A DNA stretch of 64,000 bases from Halobacillus litoralis (GTDB taxonomy: Bacteria > Bacillota > Bacilli > Bacillales > Halobacillaceae), in assembly GCF_009856445.1 (NCBI RefSeq), contig NZ_WMFA01000001.1, positions 558,001 through 622,000 of the forward strand, in the 5' to 3' direction. Each line of letters opens with the position of its first letter. Position 1 is the first letter of the stretch. Of this stretch, positions 62,202 to 64,000 are shown in pieces. The notes beneath the pieces were generated by a model. The model saw nothing but the letters and a program-made list of their open reading frames with translations, searched no databases and had not been told where the DNA came from. The translations under genes and the position numbers were made by a program.

Positions 62202-63251
62202 ATGAAGAAATTATTTGGTTTATTGTCCATCGTTCTTTTGATTACGGTCCTTGCCGCTTGTGGTAACGGCGATGCAGAGTCCAGCAGTGGTGAAGGTGAA
62301 AGCGCTTCAGGCGACAGCGGCGAAACAAAAACGATTAAAGCGGGTATCGGTCTGAACAGTGACCACCCTCAGTACAAAGGTCTATTGAAGTTTAAGGAAA
62401 TTGTGGAAGAGAAAACTGATGGCGCGATCAAAGTGGATACCTATCACAGTGGTCAGCTTGGTGACGACCGTTCCATGACAGAAGCGCTTCAGCTTGGTAC
62501 ACAGGAAGTGGTTGTTCCTTCTACAGCACCACTAGCGAACTTCGTACCAGAATTCAGCGTTTTCGACATTCCGTTCCTTTTCCCTAACGAACAAGTGGCG
62601 GACGAAGTGTTAGACGGTGAAGTTGGACAAGAATTGCTTGGGAAACTAGAAGAACAGAACCTTGTAGGCCTTGCTTATTGGGAAAATGGTTTCCGTGACC
62701 TTACAAACAGTGAGCGTGCGGTAGCATCTGTTGATGACTTCGATGGTTTGAAAATCCGTACAATGGAAAACGATCTGCACCTGGATGCTTTCAAAGCACT
62801 GGGAGCAAACCCTACACCTATGGCATTCACAGAATTATTCACAGCAATGCAGCAAGGTACAGTGGACGGTCAGGAAAACCCTTATGCAACAATCTATCTT
62901 CAAAAGTTCTATGAAGTTCAGGATCACGTATCCAACACGCACCACATCTACAGCCCATTCGTATTCTTGATGAGCAAATCTTTCTATGATGGATTGACTG
63001 AAGATCAGCAGAAGATTGTGAAAGATGCAGCAGTAGAAGCAGGTAAGCATGAGCGTAAGTTGAACCGTGAAGCGAACGAAAAGTATTTGAAACAGCTTCA
63101 AGAAGAAGGCATGGAGTACACAGAAATCTCAGATGAAGCTCGCCAGGAAATGGTCGATGCGGTAGCTCCTGTCATTGAAGATTACAAGAGTAAGATTGGT
63201 GAAGAAACGGTAGACAAAGTGTACAAAGCGATTGAAGACGCGCAAAAATAA
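62202..63251 (+). CDS. TRAP transporter substrate-binding lipoprotein DctP-like
   Basis: 349 residues. A lipoprotein signal (lipobox LAAC) and a Ser/Gly/Glu linker lead to the DctP domain. Landmarks: YHSGQLGDDRSMTEALQLGT, LKIRTMENDLHLDAFKALGA with the carboxylate-binding Arg, and QGTVDGQENPYATIY. Binds an organic acid outside the cell; a sugar acid such as gluconate is inferred from the kinase. ATG 62202 has AAAAGGAGAG upstream. Confidence 0.9.
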   Translation: MKKLFGLLSIVLLITVLAACGNGDAESSSGEGESASGDSGETKTIKAGIGLNSDHPQYKGLLKFKEIVEEKTDGAIKVDTYHSGQLGDDRSMTEALQLGTQEVVVPSTAPLANFVPEFSVFDIPFLFPNEQVADEVLDGEVGQELLGKLEEQNLVGLAYWENGFRDLTNSERAVASVDDFDGLKIRTMENDLHLDAFKALGANPTPMAFTELFTAMQQGTVDGQENPYATIYLQKFYEVQDHVSNTHHIYSPFVFLMSKSFYDGLTEDQQKIVKDAAVEAGKHERKLNREANEKYLKQLQEEGMEYTEISDEARQEMVDAVAPVIEDYKSKIGEETVDKVYKAIEDAQK

Positions 63252-63266
63252 TAGAATGCAAAAGGG

Positions 63267-63291
63267 TACGCTGTAGCGGTTCTGCAGCGTA
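63267..63291 (+). other. Small hairpin between dctP and dctQ genes
   Basis: TACGCTG / CAGCGTA around an 11-base loop with no T-run. Probably limits dctQM relative to dctP or protects the dctP message. Confidence 0.4.
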
Positions 63292-63326
63292 TTCTTCTCC
63301 ATTCAGGGTCAGTTGAGGTGAAGAAA

Positions 63327-63866
63327 ATGAACATCATTCGAGCGATCGACCGAAGATTTGAAGAAGTATTGCTCGTCATTTTCTCGACCATCATGGTCAG
63401 TGTCATTTTCCTGCAAGTCGCGATGCGTGTGTCGGGAAATTCATTGTCCTGGTCAGAGGAACTCGGACGGTACTGCTTCATTTGGTTAGTGTATATCGGA
63501 ATCAGTTACGGAGTGAAGAAGCAGCGCCACATCAAAGTGGACGTCATGCTGCTGTTACTTAAAGGAAAAGCGAAATTGATGCTCGCCATCATTGCGAATC
63601 TACTATTCTTAGTTTTCAGTTTGTATGTGGTCGTCAATGGATACAGCATCGCTTCCCAGTTGCTATCGTTCGGCCAACAGTCACCGGCCTTACATATACC
63701 GATGGGGCTTGTTTACATGGCGACACCAGTCGGATTTGCTTTGACAGCAATCCGTCTCGTACAAAACTTGATCGTTCAGATCAAAATGCTAATTGGTAAA
63801 AAAGAACTCGACGTCGACGATGAACGCGATCGTATGCAGCAGCAGGAAGGAGAGGATGAATCATGA
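63327..63866 (+). CDS. TRAP transporter small permease DctQ-like
   Basis: 179 residues with four helices. FSTIMVSVIFLQVAMRVSGN, SWSEELGRYCFIWLVYIGIS and HIKVDV are the classic DctQ signatures. ATG 63327 is used, with GAGGTG six bases upstream; GTG 63318 lies in that site. Overlaps dctM by four bases. Confidence 0.9.
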   Translation: MNIIRAIDRRFEEVLLVIFSTIMVSVIFLQVAMRVSGNSLSWSEELGRYCFIWLVYIGISYGVKKQRHIKVDVMLLLLKGKAKLMLAIIANLLFLVFSLYVVVNGYSIASQLLSFGQQSPALHIPMGLVYMATPVGFALTAIRLVQNLIVQIKMLIGKKELDVDDERDRMQQQEGEDES

Positions 63867-64000
63867 CAACAATCGTATTATTCGGGACATTCGCCCTCTT
63901 CCTATTGCTTAGTGTACCGATCGGGATCGCTCTCGGATTATCGACACTTGCGACCATCTTCTATACGGGCGCCATTCCGGTGCAGTTTTTAATGAAGGAA
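63863..64000 (+). CDS. TRAP transporter large permease DctM-like (partial, runs off the window)
   Basis: The first 46 codons, MTTIVLFGTFALFLLLSVPI then GIALGLSTLATIFYT. This start is typical of DctM proteins (about 425 residues when complete). ATG 63863 overlaps the dctQ stop; AAGGAGAGG is upstream. The gene continues beyond base 64000. Confidence 0.88.
   Translation, partial: MTTIVLFGTFALFLLLSVPIGIALGLSTLATIFYTGAIPVQFLMKE

Overview
The window looks like chromosomal DNA of a motile, endospore-forming member of the Bacillaceae, probably a halophilic or marine relative such as Halobacillus. The evidence is the conserved block spoIIID-mbl-flhO-flhP-epuA-...-fabZ (the Bacillus subtilis order), a SinR homologue, small spore-type proteins, strong AGGAGG ribosome binding sites, hutP-type control of histidine use and very acidic exported proteins. 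The genus is inferred from gene content; no database search was possible.

Layout. 0-8.4 kb: the spoIIID/mbl/flhO/flhP/epuA block, then a two-gene monooxygenase-methyltransferase unit, an intact IS3-family element sitting inside a shared terminator, a 48-residue membrane protein and fabZ. 8.4-17.9 kb: a region bounded by two mirror-image pairs of dispersed non-coding repeats. It holds an acidic lipoprotein, a YjfB-like motility protein, an unknown protein, an RND efflux pair, a PilZ protein and a CBS-domain protein. The right repeat pair is broken by an IS110 remnant and a second dispersed element. 17.9-21.9 kb: sinR, a sugar isomerase-like enzyme, and a compact cluster of small GerP-like paralogues and two alpha-crystallin-type proteins, probably spore-surface components.

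22-31 kb: a LacI-controlled sugar locus with a CUT1 ABC importer lacking its ATPase, a ThuA-like protein, two Gfo/Idh/MocA oxidoreductases, a TIM-barrel isomerase and a DUF624 protein. It is a candidate oxidative glycoside pathway. 31-37 kb: the histidine operon hutPHUIG with a HutP-type attenuator and a promoter that overlaps a cre-like site. 37-39 kb: an LCP cell-wall ligase and small envelope genes. 39-53 kb: a galactoside regulon with a ROK repressor, an ABC importer, GH36 alpha-galactosidase, galK, galE, galT, a mutarotase-like protein and GH42 beta-galactosidase. These would import galacto-oligosaccharides, release galactose and send it through the Leloir pathway.

53-64 kb: an anion-type transporter, a DsbA/FrnE-like oxidoreductase, a heme-copper-oxidase-like small membrane protein, an L,D-endopeptidase, a sodium:solute symporter with DUF4212 subunit, and at the right edge a gluconate-type locus (FGGY kinase, RpiR regulator, TRAP transporter dctPQM, with dctM running off the window).

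Two repeat families run through the window. One is a roughly 200-bp GC-rich element at five sites. The other is a perfect or near-perfect palindrome built around AGGTCATCCA at six intergenic sites. No rRNA, tRNA or CRISPR array was seen.
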